Origin: DASSUW01 sp963774155
Lineage (GTDB): Bacteria > Actinomycetota > Thermoleophilia > Solirubrobacterales > Solirubrobacteraceae
Direction of reading: 5' to 3'
Length of the DNA stretch: 64,000 nucleotides
Assembly (NCBI GenBank): GCA_963774155.1
Contig: CAVZDW010000008.1
Location: 434,001 to 498,000, forward strand
A model generated the notes under the pieces. The model was not told where the DNA came from and did not search any database. It saw only the letters and a list, made by a program, of their open reading frames with translations. Made by a program: the position numbers and the translations under genes. Below, piece after piece: positions 35,846 to 44,536 of the stretch; position 1 is the stretch's first letter; the number at the start of each line of letters is the position of its first letter.

Positions 35846-37183
35846 ATGTCCAACGAGCTCATCTCAATCATCGTCCTGGTGGCGATCTTCCTGGTCGGGA
35901 CGACGCTGTCCATCAACATGGGCGTCCTCGGGATCGTCGCGGCGTTCGTCGTCGGCACCTCGATGGGCGTCTCCGAGGACGACATCTTCCTCGGCTTCCC
36001 GGGTGATCTGTTCATCATCCTCGTCGGCGTCACGTACCTGTTCGGTATCGCGTCGGCCAACGGCACCGTCGACTGGCTGATCCACGCGGCGATCCGAGCC
36101 GTCGGCGGCCGGACGGTCGCGATCCCATGGGTCTTCTTCCTCGTCACCGCCGTCCTCACCGCGTCCGGCGCGGTGGTTCCGGGCGCGGTGGCGATCGTCG
36201 CCCCGATCGCGCTCGGCTTCGCCGTCACCTACGGCATCAACCCGGTGCTCATGGGCCTGTTCGTCATCAACGGCGCCACGGCGGGCGGCTTCTCGCCCAT
36301 CAGCGTCTTCGGCTCGATCGTCAACGGCGTGGTCGAGCGCAACGCGCTGGCCGAGAACGCGACGCTGCTGTTCGTGTCGTCGTTCCTCTTCAACCTCGCC
36401 CTCACCGTGATCGTGTTCCTCATCTTCGGTGGCCGCGAGCTCATCAACCGCAAGGTGGCCATCGCCGACGGCGGCGACACCGGGCGGTTCGAGCGGCGCA
36501 AGCAGGAGGAGGCCGCGGCGGCGGGGGACCGGCCGCCGATGGCCGGCGGCTCCGCCACGACGTTCGACGCCGGAGAGATGCCCAGCCTCGACCGGGACAA
36601 GATCCTCACGCTGATCGGCATCGTCACGCTGATCGGCGTGGCCCTGGCGTTCGACGTGGACGTCGGCTTCGTGGCGCTGTCGATCGCCCTCGTGCTGTCG
36701 CTGGTCAACCCGAAGGGCACCAAGGACGCGGTGAACAAGGTCGCCTGGCCGACGGTGCTGCTGATCTGCGGCATCGTCACGTACGTGACGCTGATGGAGA
36801 ACATGGGCACGATCGACTGGCTCGGCGAGCAGGTGACCCAGATCGGCGCGCCGCTGCTCGCGGCGCTCCTCATCTGCTACATCGGCGGCGCGGTCTCGGC
36901 CTTCGCGTCGACCACCGGCATCCTCGGCGCGCTGATCCCGCTCGCCGTGCCGTTCCTCGAGACGGGCGCCGTCGGCGCCGTCGGCCTCATCATCGCGCTG
37001 TCGATCTCCTCCTCGGTGGTCGACTCCAGCCCGTTCTCGACGAGTGGCGCGCTGACGGTGGCCAACACCCCGGCGGAGAAGCGCGACTACATGTTCAAGC
37101 GGCTGATGCAGTGGGGCATGAGCATGGTCGTGATCGCCCCGCCGATCGCCTGGCTGATCTTCGTGGTCCCCGGCTGGCTGTAG
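35846..37183 (+). CDS. MatC-type dicarboxylate transporter (SLC13-like permease)
   Basis: A 445-aa integral membrane protein with about twelve helices. The N-terminal MatC_N-like domain shows NMGVLGIVAAFVVG, FPGDLFIILVGVTYLF and ASGAVVPGAVAIVAP. After a charged cytoplasmic loop (residues about 205-250) the second half has LLICGIVTYVTLMENMG, ASTTGILGALIPLAVP and SISSSVVDSSPFSTSGAL. MatC was described as a malonate/dicarboxylate carrier in rhizobia. It lies 18 bp after the FAD/Fe-S dehydrogenase and likely imports that enzyme's substrate or a product-related dicarboxylate. ATG 35846 follows AGGGGGAG. Confidence 0.87.
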   Translation: MSNELISIIVLVAIFLVGTTLSINMGVLGIVAAFVVGTSMGVSEDDIFLGFPGDLFIILVGVTYLFGIASANGTVDWLIHAAIRAVGGRTVAIPWVFFLVTAVLTASGAVVPGAVAIVAPIALGFAVTYGINPVLMGLFVINGATAGGFSPISVFGSIVNGVVERNALAENATLLFVSSFLFNLALTVIVFLIFGGRELINRKVAIADGGDTGRFERRKQEEAAAAGDRPPMAGGSATTFDAGEMPSLDRDKILTLIGIVTLIGVALAFDVDVGFVALSIALVLSLVNPKGTKDAVNKVAWPTVLLICGIVTYVTLMENMGTIDWLGEQVTQIGAPLLAALLICYIGGAVSAFASTTGILGALIPLAVPFLETGAVGAVGLIIALSISSSVVDSSPFSTSGALTVANTPAEKRDYMFKRLMQWGMSMVVIAPPIAWLIFVVPGWL

Positions 37184-37205
37184 CCAACTGGCACAATCGG
37201 GGGCG

Positions 37206-39149
37206 ATGGCCGAGTCCGAGCACGAACGTCGCCCCCGAATGCCGCCCCCTCGTGGGGACAAGCCGCCCGAGCGCAAGGGCTTCATGCGCTCGGTCGGAAT
37301 GCGCTTCTGGATCCTGCTCGGCGTCCTGCTCGTCATCAACTATCTGAGCGTCGCGATCTTCGCGCCGGGGCGCGAGCAGTCGGTGACGATCCCGTACCAG
37401 CCCGACTTCGTCGACCAGGTCGAGGCGAACAACGTCGTCAAGATCTCGACCACCGGCACGACGGTGAGCGGCGAGTTCAAGAAGGCCTACAAGCCCGCGG
37501 GCGAGGACGTCGAGGCGGCCAAGAACTTCGAGACCGAGATCCCGACGTTCGCGAACACCGACGCGCTGTCGGACACGCTGGAGAGCCACAACGTCACGAT
37601 CGAGGCCGAGCCGGTCAACTCGGGCCGCGGCTTCCTGCTCAACCTGATCCTCGGCTTCGGCCCGGTGATCCTGCTCGTGGCGCTGTTCGTCTGGCTCTCG
37701 CGCCGCGCCGCCGGAGGGCAGATGAACGCGCTCGGGGCGTTCGGCCGCTCGCGCGCGCGGCGGATCGAGGGCGCGGACACCAAGGTCACGTTCAAGGACG
37801 TCGCCGGCATCGACGAGTCCAAGGCGGAGCTCACCGAGGTCGTCGACTTCCTCAAGAACCCGGACCGCTACCGCAAGCTCGGCGGCCGGATCCCGCGCGG
37901 CGTGCTGCTCGCGGGCCGGCCGGGCACCGGGAAGACCCTGCTCGCCCGCGCCGTGGCCGGCGAGGCGAGCGCGCCGTTCTTCTCGGTCTCGGCGTCCGAG
38001 TTCGTGGAGGCGATCGTGGGCATCGGCGCCAGCCGCGTCCGCGATCTCTTCGCCGAGGCCAAGAAGTCCCAGCCGGCGATCATCTTCATCGACGAGCTCG
38101 ACGCCATCGGGCGCTCGCGGTCGGGCGGCGGCGCGGGGTTCGGCGGCAACGACGAGCGCGAGCAGACGCTCAATCAGATCCTCACCGAGATGGACGGCTT
38201 CGAGTCCGGCGCCGCCGTGATCGTGCTGGCCGCCACCAACCGGCCCGAGGTGCTCGACGCCGCGCTCCTGCGCCCCGGGCGCTTCGACCGCCGCGTCACC
38301 GTCCCGCCGCCCGACAAGGACGGCCGCCGCGCGATCCTCGAGGTCCACACGCGCTCGCTCCCGCTGGACGACGACGTCGATCTCGACCGGATCGCCAGCA
38401 CCACGCCGGGCATGGTCGGCGCCGACCTGGCCAACCTCTCCAACGAGGCGGCGCTGCTGGCCGCCCGCCGCGGGCACCAGAAGGTCTCGGAGGCCGACTT
38501 CACGGACTCGCTGGAGAAGATCGTGCTCGGCGCCCCGCGCGGGCTCGTGCTGTCCGACGCGGACAAGCGCCGCACGGCGTATCACGAGTCCGGCCACGCG
38601 CTGGTCGGCATGCTCACGCCGGGCGCCGATCCCGTCCGCAAGGTCTCGATCATCCCGCGCACGATGTCGCTCGGCGTGACGATCTCGGCGCCCGACGTGG
38701 AGCGCACGAACTACGACGAGGAGCACCTCCTGACCCGCATCCGCGTGGCGCTCGGGGGCCGCGTGGCGGAGGAGCTCGTCTACAACTCGATCAGCGCCGG
38801 CGCCGAGTCCGACATCCAGCAGCTGACCGCGATCGCGCGGCAGATGGTCGGGCGCTGGGGGATGAGCCGCGCCATCGGCCCGATCGCCGTCATCCCCAGC
38901 GAGGCGCAGAACCTGCTGCTGCCCGGCGCCGCCGGCGTGTCGGAGGCGACGCAGCAGCTGATCGACGAGGAGGTGCGCCGGATCGTCGACGAGGCGCACA
39001 TCGCGGTCACCCAGCTGCTCTCCGACCACCGGGAGCAGCTCGACACGCTGACCGAGGCGCTGCTGGCCACGGAGACGCTCGACGAGGACGACGCCTACGC
39101 CGCCGCGGGGGTCCCGCGCGAGCGCGAGCCGGCGCCCTCGACTGCATAA
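37206..39149 (+). CDS. ftsH: ATP-dependent zinc metalloprotease FtsH
   Basis: A 647-aa membrane AAA+ protease that degrades misfolded membrane proteins and regulators. Two helices (about 30-52 and 142-165) flank an external FtsH_ext domain. The AAA module has Walker A GRPGTGKTLLARA (about 235-247; usual GPPGTGKT, so one Pro is Arg), pore motif FVEAIVGIGASRVR, Walker B IIFIDELDAIG and SRH region LLRPGRFDRR. The zinc site HESGH is at about 460. Most bacteria have a longer acidic C-terminus; this one is short. -10-like CACAAT ends 8 nt before the ATG. The protein is shorter in the N-terminus than those with a basic extension, but complete. Confidence 0.95.
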   Translation: MAESEHERRPRMPPPRGDKPPERKGFMRSVGMRFWILLGVLLVINYLSVAIFAPGREQSVTIPYQPDFVDQVEANNVVKISTTGTTVSGEFKKAYKPAGEDVEAAKNFETEIPTFANTDALSDTLESHNVTIEAEPVNSGRGFLLNLILGFGPVILLVALFVWLSRRAAGGQMNALGAFGRSRARRIEGADTKVTFKDVAGIDESKAELTEVVDFLKNPDRYRKLGGRIPRGVLLAGRPGTGKTLLARAVAGEASAPFFSVSASEFVEAIVGIGASRVRDLFAEAKKSQPAIIFIDELDAIGRSRSGGGAGFGGNDEREQTLNQILTEMDGFESGAAVIVLAATNRPEVLDAALLRPGRFDRRVTVPPPDKDGRRAILEVHTRSLPLDDDVDLDRIASTTPGMVGADLANLSNEAALLAARRGHQKVSEADFTDSLEKIVLGAPRGLVLSDADKRRTAYHESGHALVGMLTPGADPVRKVSIIPRTMSLGVTISAPDVERTNYDEEHLLTRIRVALGGRVAEELVYNSISAGAESDIQQLTAIARQMVGRWGMSRAIGPIAVIPSEAQNLLLPGAAGVSEATQQLIDEEVRRIVDEAHIAVTQLLSDHREQLDTLTEALLATETLDEDDAYAAAGVPREREPAPSTA

Positions 39150-39334
39150 GCCTCGCTTATCGCATCGCAGAAACGATCATTTGAATCTATGGCGTTGCGG
39201 GGCCACCATGACGTCATGGTCATCTTCCCCGTAGACGTCGAGTCCATCTCCCGCCGCGCCCTGCGTGGGTACGGGCCGGAGGATCCCCAGCCGCTCCCCG
39301 TCCGCCAGTCCCGGTGGGCGCGCCTGCTGCGCCG

Positions 39335-40274
39335 TCAGCCGACGGAGCGGCCCACCTGCACGCCGGTCGTGCCGGCCTCGAGCCGCTCGCGCGCCTCGGG
39401 CCGCAGCGTCCCGTCGTCCGTCAGGTAGTCGCGCCATGAACGCGTGGGGGCGTAGCCGAGCAGGCGCACCGCCTTCGCCGACGAGGTACCTGAAGCGTCG
39501 TCGCGGTCGAGCTCGCGGAGCTCGACCGCGTCGCCGTGATGGCGGCGGATCATCTCGGCGAGCGGACGCCCCGCGCAGTTGTCGGGCGACGCGATGTAGA
39601 AGACCTCGTGACCGGGCAGGTCGCTCTCGGCGGCCAGCCGTAGCGCGTCGGCGAGGTCGTACACGTCGATGTAGCTCCAGAAGCTCGCGCTCGGCTCGTC
39701 CGGGTCGCGCAGGTTCGGCCCCAGGTTGCGGTCGTAGTTGCCCTCCCACTGGACCCACGACGGCCGGATCGAGATGCAGCGGATGTCCGAGCGGCGCGTG
39801 GCCGCGTCCATCAGCTGCTCGCCGAAGTGCTTGGCCAGGGCGTAGGGATCCTGCGGCAGCGCGGGGTAGTCCTCGTCGATCGGCGCGTACGGGCGCGCGA
39901 CCTCGCGCTCGGGGAAGAAGAACCCCGGCACCGTCTCGCTCGACACGTTGACGAAGCGCGGCACGCTCCCAGCGCACGGCCGCCTCCAGCACGTTGAACG
40001 TCGTCATCAGGTTGTTGGAGAAGACGCGGTCGGCCGGATGGTGCAGCGGGTCGGGGATCGCGGCGGAATGGATCACGGCGTCGTGGCCGCGGACGATCGC
40101 GTAGGCGTCGCCGGCCCGCGTGAGGTCGGCCTGCCGGTACTCGGTCCCCGGCATCCCGCGCTCGAAGACGGGCGGCCCGAGGTCGGTCGCCGTGACTTCG
40201 TGGCCGGCGTCGAGCAGCGCGCTGACGGTCGCGGAGCCGACCTTCCCGCGTGACCCCGTGACGAGGATCCTCAT
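39335..40274 (-). pseudogene. NAD-dependent epimerase/dehydratase (extended SDR), one-base frameshift
   Basis: The N-terminal part (40274 to about 39970) has the Rossmann start MRILVTGSRGKVGSATV, DLTRAGDAYAIVRGHDAVIH and FNVLEAAVRW. The rest (RFVNVSSETVPGFFFPE, catalytic Tyr-Lys in DPYALAKHFGEQL, SWRDYL) is in another frame. Removing a single base, the T at 39967 on the plus strand, restores a continuous W-G-V-P-R-F-V-N reading, giving an about 312-aa sugar-nucleotide epimerase-like enzyme. The damage is therefore one inserted base in an otherwise healthy gene: either a very recent mutation or a sequence error. The gene is convergent with ftsH across a 185-bp gap. Confidence 0.8.
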
Positions 40275-40281
40275 GCCGCGG

Positions 40282-40416
40282 ATGATGACAAGCGCGCCCG
40301 GCGTGTCATGCACCGGAACCCTGCTGCGCCCGGACGGGACGATCGACATCTCGGCCGACGAGCGCGAGATCACCGAGCGCGAGCTCTACGACGCGACGCT
40401 CGGCCTGAGCCGCTAA
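40282..40416 (+). CDS. small hypothetical protein (44 aa)
   Basis: A short frame divergent from the epimerase, whose start codon it nearly touches. The sequence (TGTLLRPDGTIDISADEREI, then TERELYDATLGLSR) is acidic and soluble with GC-rich third positions, and ends 10 bp before the MFS gene. Start is uncertain: ATGs at 40273, 40282 and 40285 are in frame. I do not recognise it. Confidence 0.4.
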   Translation: MMTSAPGVSCTGTLLRPDGTIDISADEREITERELYDATLGLSR

Positions 40417-40426
40417 CACTGCCGAT

Positions 40427-41581
40427 GTGAGGGATGCGAGGAGGGCGCGGGGCGCGGTCGCGGCGCTGTTCTTCGCCAACGGCGCGCTGGCGGCCAACGT
40501 GGTGCCGCGGTTCCCGGACCTGAAGGCGGATCTCGGGCTCTCCAACACCGCGTTCGGGTCGGCCATCGGCGCGTACGGGCTCGGCGCGCTCGTCCTCGGA
40601 TTGCTCGGCGGCGTGCTCGTGCGCCGCTGGGGCTCGCGTCGCGTGGCGTGGGTGAGCACCGTGGCGATCGCCGCCAACGTCGTCCTCATCGGCCTGGCGC
40701 CGTCGTGGCTCGCCCTCGCCGCGGTGCTGGCCGTGGCCGGCGCGCTGGACTCGTTCGCCGACATCGGCGCGAACGCCCACGGCCTGCGGGTGGAGCGGCT
40801 CTATGGGCGCTCGATCCTGAACTCGCTGCACGGCGTGTGGAGCATCGGGGCGGTCGCGGGCGGGGCGATGGGCGCCGCGGCGGCCGGGCTCGACGTGCCG
40901 GTCGCGACGCACCTGGCCGTCGTGGCCGCGGGCTTCGCCGCGTTCGCGGTCGTCGTCTCGCGGTTCCTGCTCGCTGGACCGGACGTGGTGGCGCCGCGCA
41001 CCGCCGCCGTCGGCGGGCTCCGGCTCGGCGTCGCCCGCGGCGTGCTCGCGTTCGGCCTGATCGCCGCGATGGCGCAGATCATGGAGGACGCGACCGCCGC
41101 CTGGGGCTCGGTCTACCTGCAGGACGAGCTCGGCGCGGGCGCCGCGGTCGGCGGCCTCGGCTTCATCGCGCTCCAGTCGACGCAGACCGTCGGCCGGCTC
41201 TTCGGCGATCGCGTGGTCACGCGCTTCGGCGACCGCGCCGTCGCGCGCGCCGGAGCGGCGCTGGCGGGCGTGGCGATGGCCGTCGCGCTCGCCGTGCAGG
41301 GGGTCGCGCTCACGATCGTCGCGTTCGGCCTCGTCGGCGCCGGGATCGGCACGCTGATCCCGGCCGGCATGCGCGGCGCCGACGCGCTGCTGCCGAACGG
41401 CACGGGCCTGATGCTGGTCGGCACCGTGCTGCGGGTGGCGCTGTTCGTGGTCCCGCCGGTGATCGGCGTCGTGGCGGACGCGTCCAGCCTGCGGACCGGG
41501 CTGCTGGTCATCCCGGTCGCCGCGGCGGTCATCCTCGTGCTCAGTCCGGCGCTCGGCCGGCGCGGCGCGATCAGCGCTTGA
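40427..41581 (+). CDS. MFS transporter
   Basis: A 384-aa permease with about twelve hydrophobic helices. The loop 2-3 motif (GGVLVRRWGSRR, about 64-75) is the major-facilitator signature. FFANGALAANVVPRFPDLKA in helix 1 and SFADIGANAHGLRVERLYGR resemble the fucose/FsrB-like or sugar/drug MFS members without a clear substrate. GTG 40427 is the start. Its 3' end overlaps the convergent Ig-like gene by 11 bp. Confidence 0.87.
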   Translation: MRDARRARGAVAALFFANGALAANVVPRFPDLKADLGLSNTAFGSAIGAYGLGALVLGLLGGVLVRRWGSRRVAWVSTVAIAANVVLIGLAPSWLALAAVLAVAGALDSFADIGANAHGLRVERLYGRSILNSLHGVWSIGAVAGGAMGAAAAGLDVPVATHLAVVAAGFAAFAVVVSRFLLAGPDVVAPRTAAVGGLRLGVARGVLAFGLIAAMAQIMEDATAAWGSVYLQDELGAGAAVGGLGFIALQSTQTVGRLFGDRVVTRFGDRAVARAGAALAGVAMAVALAVQGVALTIVAFGLVGAGIGTLIPAGMRGADALLPNGTGLMLVGTVLRVALFVVPPVIGVVADASSLRTGLLVIPVAAAVILVLSPALGRRGAISA

Positions 41582-42620
41582 GGGTCATCTTCAATCGCTC
41601 CGCGCGGGAGTTCCCGGCCGCGTCGGTGATCCGGGCGACCAGGCTGAGCTTCACGCGCACGTCCTCAAGCCGGTTGCGGGCCTTGCGCGTGAGCTTGACC
41701 CTGGCCGTGGTGTCGCCCGCCGTGACGGTGCGGCGCAGCGTGCCGACGAGCACCCGCCCGGCGGGGTTGCGCGCGAGACCGTAGCGGCGCGCGGACTTGC
41801 GGTCGACGTAGACCAGGACGGTGAGGTGGCCGATCTCGTTGGTCGTGGCCGTGAACGGGATGCCGCTGCTCAGCGCCAGCCGCGAAGCCAGGGCCGACGG
41901 CGCCTCGAACTTCAGACGCGGCGCCCTCCGGTCCGTCGAGCTCGAAGCGGGCGGGGCCGGCGGCTTGGGTCCGTCCGCCGTGACGGTGATCTTCACCGTG
42001 CCCTTCGCGGACAGGGTGTCCCAGTCGTCGACGGCGACGAAGCTGATCGTGTCCTGGCCGGTGAAGCCGGCCGCCGACACGTACCGCCGGTTCGAGGCGT
42101 CGAACGTCCCGTGGGATGGCTTGTCGAAGACGATCTGGAACGCATCGCCGTCGGCGTCCGTGCACTGCGGGGCGGGAATGGCGATCGGGGCACCTCGGGG
42201 CACGGTGACCGCGACATCGGCACATACGGGCACGTGGTTCGGGGGCTTGATGACCACGTCGGCGGTGAACGGGTTCGACGTCTCACCGCCGGCGACGGCG
42301 ACGAAGGTCATCGTGTCCCGGCGTTCGCCGGCGTCGGCGTTCGCCGTGTAGTACCGGACCTGGTCGATCGGGGCCGCGCCGGCGGGCTCGAGCGTCCCGA
42401 ACTGCGGCGCAACGCTGACCTGCACGCTGATCGCGTCGCCGTCGGGGTCCGTGCACGGTGCACGCGGGTGAACGTGCGTCAGGCCCGCCGGAAGGTCGTA
42501 CAGGTACGGCCCTGCGTCGCACGTCGGCGCCGCGGCGCTCGCGGCCGAGGGAACGACCAGCAACGCGAGACCTGCGACGAAGGCGGCGAACCACAGCCGG
42601 TGAGCGAACATGCCGTCCAT
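41571..42620 (-). CDS. secreted protein with two cadherin/Ig-like (Ca-binding type) domains
   Basis: A 349-aa exported protein. Signal peptide: FAAFVAGLALLVVPSAASA (about residues 11-29). Two tandem domains of the bacterial Ig/cadherin-like type follow (about 30-125 and 130-215), each with a DxDGDxxxxxV motif (CTDPDGDAISVQVS; CTDADGDAFQIVFDK) and a DTxxFVAV strand. The C-terminal part (about 230-349) is basic and beta-rich, ending in RAERLKMTLKR, similar in style to the tail of the M36 protease in this window. Function is unknown; adhesion or wall binding is plausible. A Met at 42611 is an alternative start. It is divergent from the collagen-like gene. Confidence 0.8.
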   Translation of the reverse strand: MDGMFAHRLWFAAFVAGLALLVVPSAASAAAPTCDAGPYLYDLPAGLTHVHPRAPCTDPDGDAISVQVSVAPQFGTLEPAGAAPIDQVRYYTANADAGERRDTMTFVAVAGGETSNPFTADVVIKPPNHVPVCADVAVTVPRGAPIAIPAPQCTDADGDAFQIVFDKPSHGTFDASNRRYVSAAGFTGQDTISFVAVDDWDTLSAKGTVKITVTADGPKPPAPPASSSTDRRAPRLKFEAPSALASRLALSSGIPFTATTNEIGHLTVLVYVDRKSARRYGLARNPAGRVLVGTLRRTVTAGDTTARVKLTRKARNRLEDVRVKLSLVARITDAAGNSRAERLKMTLKR

Positions 42621-42718
42621 CCTGGGTCAGGCACGTCGGCGTACCGGCGTGCTGGGGGGTGCTCTCCTCTCGACCGTATTACCGGCGACCGGTGCGGTGG
42701 GCGAGCGCCAACGAGGCC

Positions 42719-42771
42719 CAAACGGAACGCAAACGGGGCGCAAACGGCGGCGGCAGGTTTCCCTGTTAGAT
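42719..42771 (+). promoter_or_regulatory. three 11-bp direct repeats of CAAACGG with a -10-like box
   Basis: CAAACGG occurs at 42719-42725, 42730-42736 and 42741-42747, exactly 11 bp apart. TTAGAT at 42766-42771 could be a -10 element for the collagen-like gene at 42884. The spacing fits OmpR/PhoB or SARP winged-helix activators. The region also lies before the divergent Ig-like gene at 42620. Confidence 0.55.
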
Positions 42772-42883
42772 GAACATGTGCCGAATAGTGAAGATCCCTT
42801 GACTTCGCGCGGTGAAGGGCAGAGGATCGGAAGCCATGAAGTCGGCCGGTGGTGGCCGACGCGAGGACTGAGGGGAGAGGGCC

Positions 42884-43708
42884 ATGCATCGGCTCTGGGC
42901 GGCACCTTGGAAGCTCGTCGCGCTCGTGGCGGTCGCCGTCGCGGCGCTGGGGGGAGTTGGCGTGGCCGCGCTCCCCTCCTCGTCCGGTTCCGGGGACGTG
43001 ATCACCGCCTGCGTGGATCGCCACAACGGCAAAGTGCGCGTGATCGACCGGTGGGAGTCGTGCAAGCGCAGCGAGCAGCTGCTCTCGTGGAACCGGGAGG
43101 GACCCGCGGGGCCGCGGGGTCCGCAGGGCGAGACCGGCCCGGCCGGTCCGCAGGGCGCGACGGGCCCGGTCGGCCCGGCGGGTCCGCAGGGCGCGACCGG
43201 CGAGACCGGCCCGATCGGTCCGCAGGGCGCAACGGGTCCGGCGGGCCCGAAGGGGGACACGGGTGAGACGGGCCCGCCAGGCGCTCGGGGTGAGACGGGC
43301 GCCACGGGGGCGCAGGGACCGGCCGGCGCGCAGGGCCCCGCCGGCCCACAGGGACCCGCCGGGCCGCAGGGACCGGCGGGCCCGACGTTCGTCGCCAACG
43401 GCATAATCGAGGCGGACGGTTCGTTCGTCCTCTCCGACGGCCCGAGGCCGACGATCACGCGTACGGGTCCGGGGACTTACACGTTCGCGCTCTCCGGGTT
43501 CGGGACCGGCTGTCCGCTGCCGTCGCTGAACGCAGTCGCAGCGGCGACGGCCATGTGGCTGAACGGCGGCGGGTGCGGCGGCGGCAACATCACGACGACC
43601 GTCGTCACCGCGGACGGTCAGGATCACGCGTGGTCCTACCTGGTCGTCGGCCAGGGCGGCGGCGGTGCGCTCCGCCAGCAGGCCTCCGCGCTTCCGGGCG
43701 CGGACTGA
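42884..43708 (+). CDS. collagen-like (Gly-X-Y) exported protein
   Basis: A 274-aa surface or secreted protein. The N-terminal hydrophobic stretch (LVALVAVAVAALGGVGVAAL) is a signal/anchor. A short Cys-bearing domain (VITACVDRHNGKVRVIDRWE) follows, then 32 uninterrupted Gly-X-Y triplets (residues 73-168, rich in GPA, GPQ, GAT and GET) able to form a collagen triple helix, and a C-terminal globular domain (about 170-274) with two cysteines that may set trimer register. Bacterial collagens of this layout serve as spore, wall or adhesion filaments. It is divergent from the Ig-like gene, both exported, with a shared 263-bp spacer holding direct repeats. Confidence 0.87.
   Translation: MHRLWAAPWKLVALVAVAVAALGGVGVAALPSSSGSGDVITACVDRHNGKVRVIDRWESCKRSEQLLSWNREGPAGPRGPQGETGPAGPQGATGPVGPAGPQGATGETGPIGPQGATGPAGPKGDTGETGPPGARGETGATGAQGPAGAQGPAGPQGPAGPQGPAGPTFVANGIIEADGSFVLSDGPRPTITRTGPGTYTFALSGFGTGCPLPSLNAVAAATAMWLNGGGCGGGNITTTVVTADGQDHAWSYLVVGQGGGGALRQQASALPGAD
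43100..43387 (+). repeat. coding repeat: 32 Gly-X-Y triplets
   Basis: A 288-bp GC-rich stretch with a 9-bp periodicity inside the collagen-like gene. It is unbroken, and such repeats often vary in number between strains by slippage. Confidence 0.9.
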
Positions 43709-43717
43709 GAGATCGGT

Positions 43718-43745
43718 GCCGGCGCCGCCACGAGGCGGCGCCGGC
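43718..43745. terminator. strong GC hairpin between convergent collagen-like gene and tRNA-Cys
   Basis: A 12-bp perfect stem (GCCGGCGCCGCC / GGCGGCGCCGGC) with a 4-base loop acga lies 9 bp after the collagen-like stop. There is no T tract, so it is a hairpin-type (possibly bidirectional) terminator. Confidence 0.65.
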
Positions 43746-43750
43746 GCCAG

Positions 43751-43821
43751 AGGCGCCGACCGGAATCGAACCGGTGTACACGGCTTTGCAGGCCGCTGCG
43801 TAGCCACTCCGCCACGGCGCC
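43751..43821 (-). tRNA. tRNA-Cys (GCA)
   Basis: A cloverleaf on the minus strand: acceptor GGCGCCG/CGGCGCC, anticodon stem CGGC/GCCG region with loop CTGCAAA (anticodon GCA), and T-loop TTCGATT. The discriminator is T and CCA is not encoded. Length 71 nt. Confidence 0.95.
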
Positions 43822-43862
43822 GGAGCGGGCTACATCGTAGAGAGGTCTGCTACGAAGGGCGG

Positions 43863-44536
43863 ATGACCGATCGGGAGTTCGGGCCGGAGCTGTTCTCGTT
43901 CCTGCGGGAGCTCAAGGAGCACAACGATCGCGAGTGGTTCGCGGCCAACAAGCACCGCTACGAGGACGACCTGCTCGAGCCGGCGCTCGCCTTCATCGAG
44001 GATTTCGGGCTGCGGCTGCCCGACATCAGCCCGCACCTGGTGGCCGACGCCCGCCGGCAGGGCGGGTCGCTCTTCCGCATCTACCGGGACACCCGCTTCG
44101 CCAAGGACAAGTCGCCGTACAAGACGACCGCGGGCATCTACTTCCGCCACGAGCGCTCCAAGGAGGCGTACTCGCCCGGCCTCTATCTGCACCTCGCGCC
44201 GCGCGACGTCTTCGCGGGCGGCGGGATCTGGCACGCGGACACGAAGACCGCCCACGCGATCCGCCAGCAGATCGTCAAGGACCCCGAGGCCTGGAGCGAG
44301 GCCAAGGCGGGGATCGAGCTCGCCGCGGGCGAGTCGCTCAAGCGCGTGCCACCGGCCTTCGACAAGGACCACGAGCACGCGCGACGACCTGCGCCGCAAG
44401 GACTTCGCCGCCATCCAGCGCTTCACCCAGAAGGAGGCGACGACCGTCGGCTTCCTCGACCGCTACGAGGCGGCGTGCCGGTCGTTCACGCCGCTCATGC
44501 GGTTCCTCTGCCGTGCCGTGAAGGTGCCCGTACTAG
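43863..44536 (+). pseudogene. DUF2461 (TIGR02453) family protein, frameshifted
   Basis: The N-terminal two thirds are intact: LFSFLRELKEHNDREWFAAN, SLFRIYRDTRFAKDKSPYKT, GIYFRH, YLHLAPRDVFAGGGIWH and SLKRVPPAFDKDH, all hallmarks of DUF2461, a widely conserved family of unknown function. At about 44378-44384 the sequence gcgcgac carries one extra base; skipping it gives DDLRRKDFAAIQRFTQKEA and later SFTPLMRFLCRAVKVPV in the next frame. That frame has no stop near the usual end; a TAG at 44534 in yet another frame suggests a second shift. So one or two indels break a conserved gene. ATG 43863 follows a -10-like TACGAA by 6 nt. Confidence 0.75.

Noticed and set aside
35828..36080. C-terminal extension of the GlcD/Fe-S frame into the transporter gene
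   Set aside because: The Ser-rich text is out-of-frame transporter sequence; a missing G at 35744-35747 explains it.
39189..39428. 79-aa open frame on the plus strand in the ftsH-epimerase gap
   Set aside because: Its second half is antisense to conserved epimerase sequence, and no ribosome binding site or family resemblance is visible.
43100..43387. Possible CRISPR-like or satellite DNA repeat
   Set aside because: The periodicity is 9 bp and in frame, encoding Gly-X-Y collagen triplets; there are no spacers.
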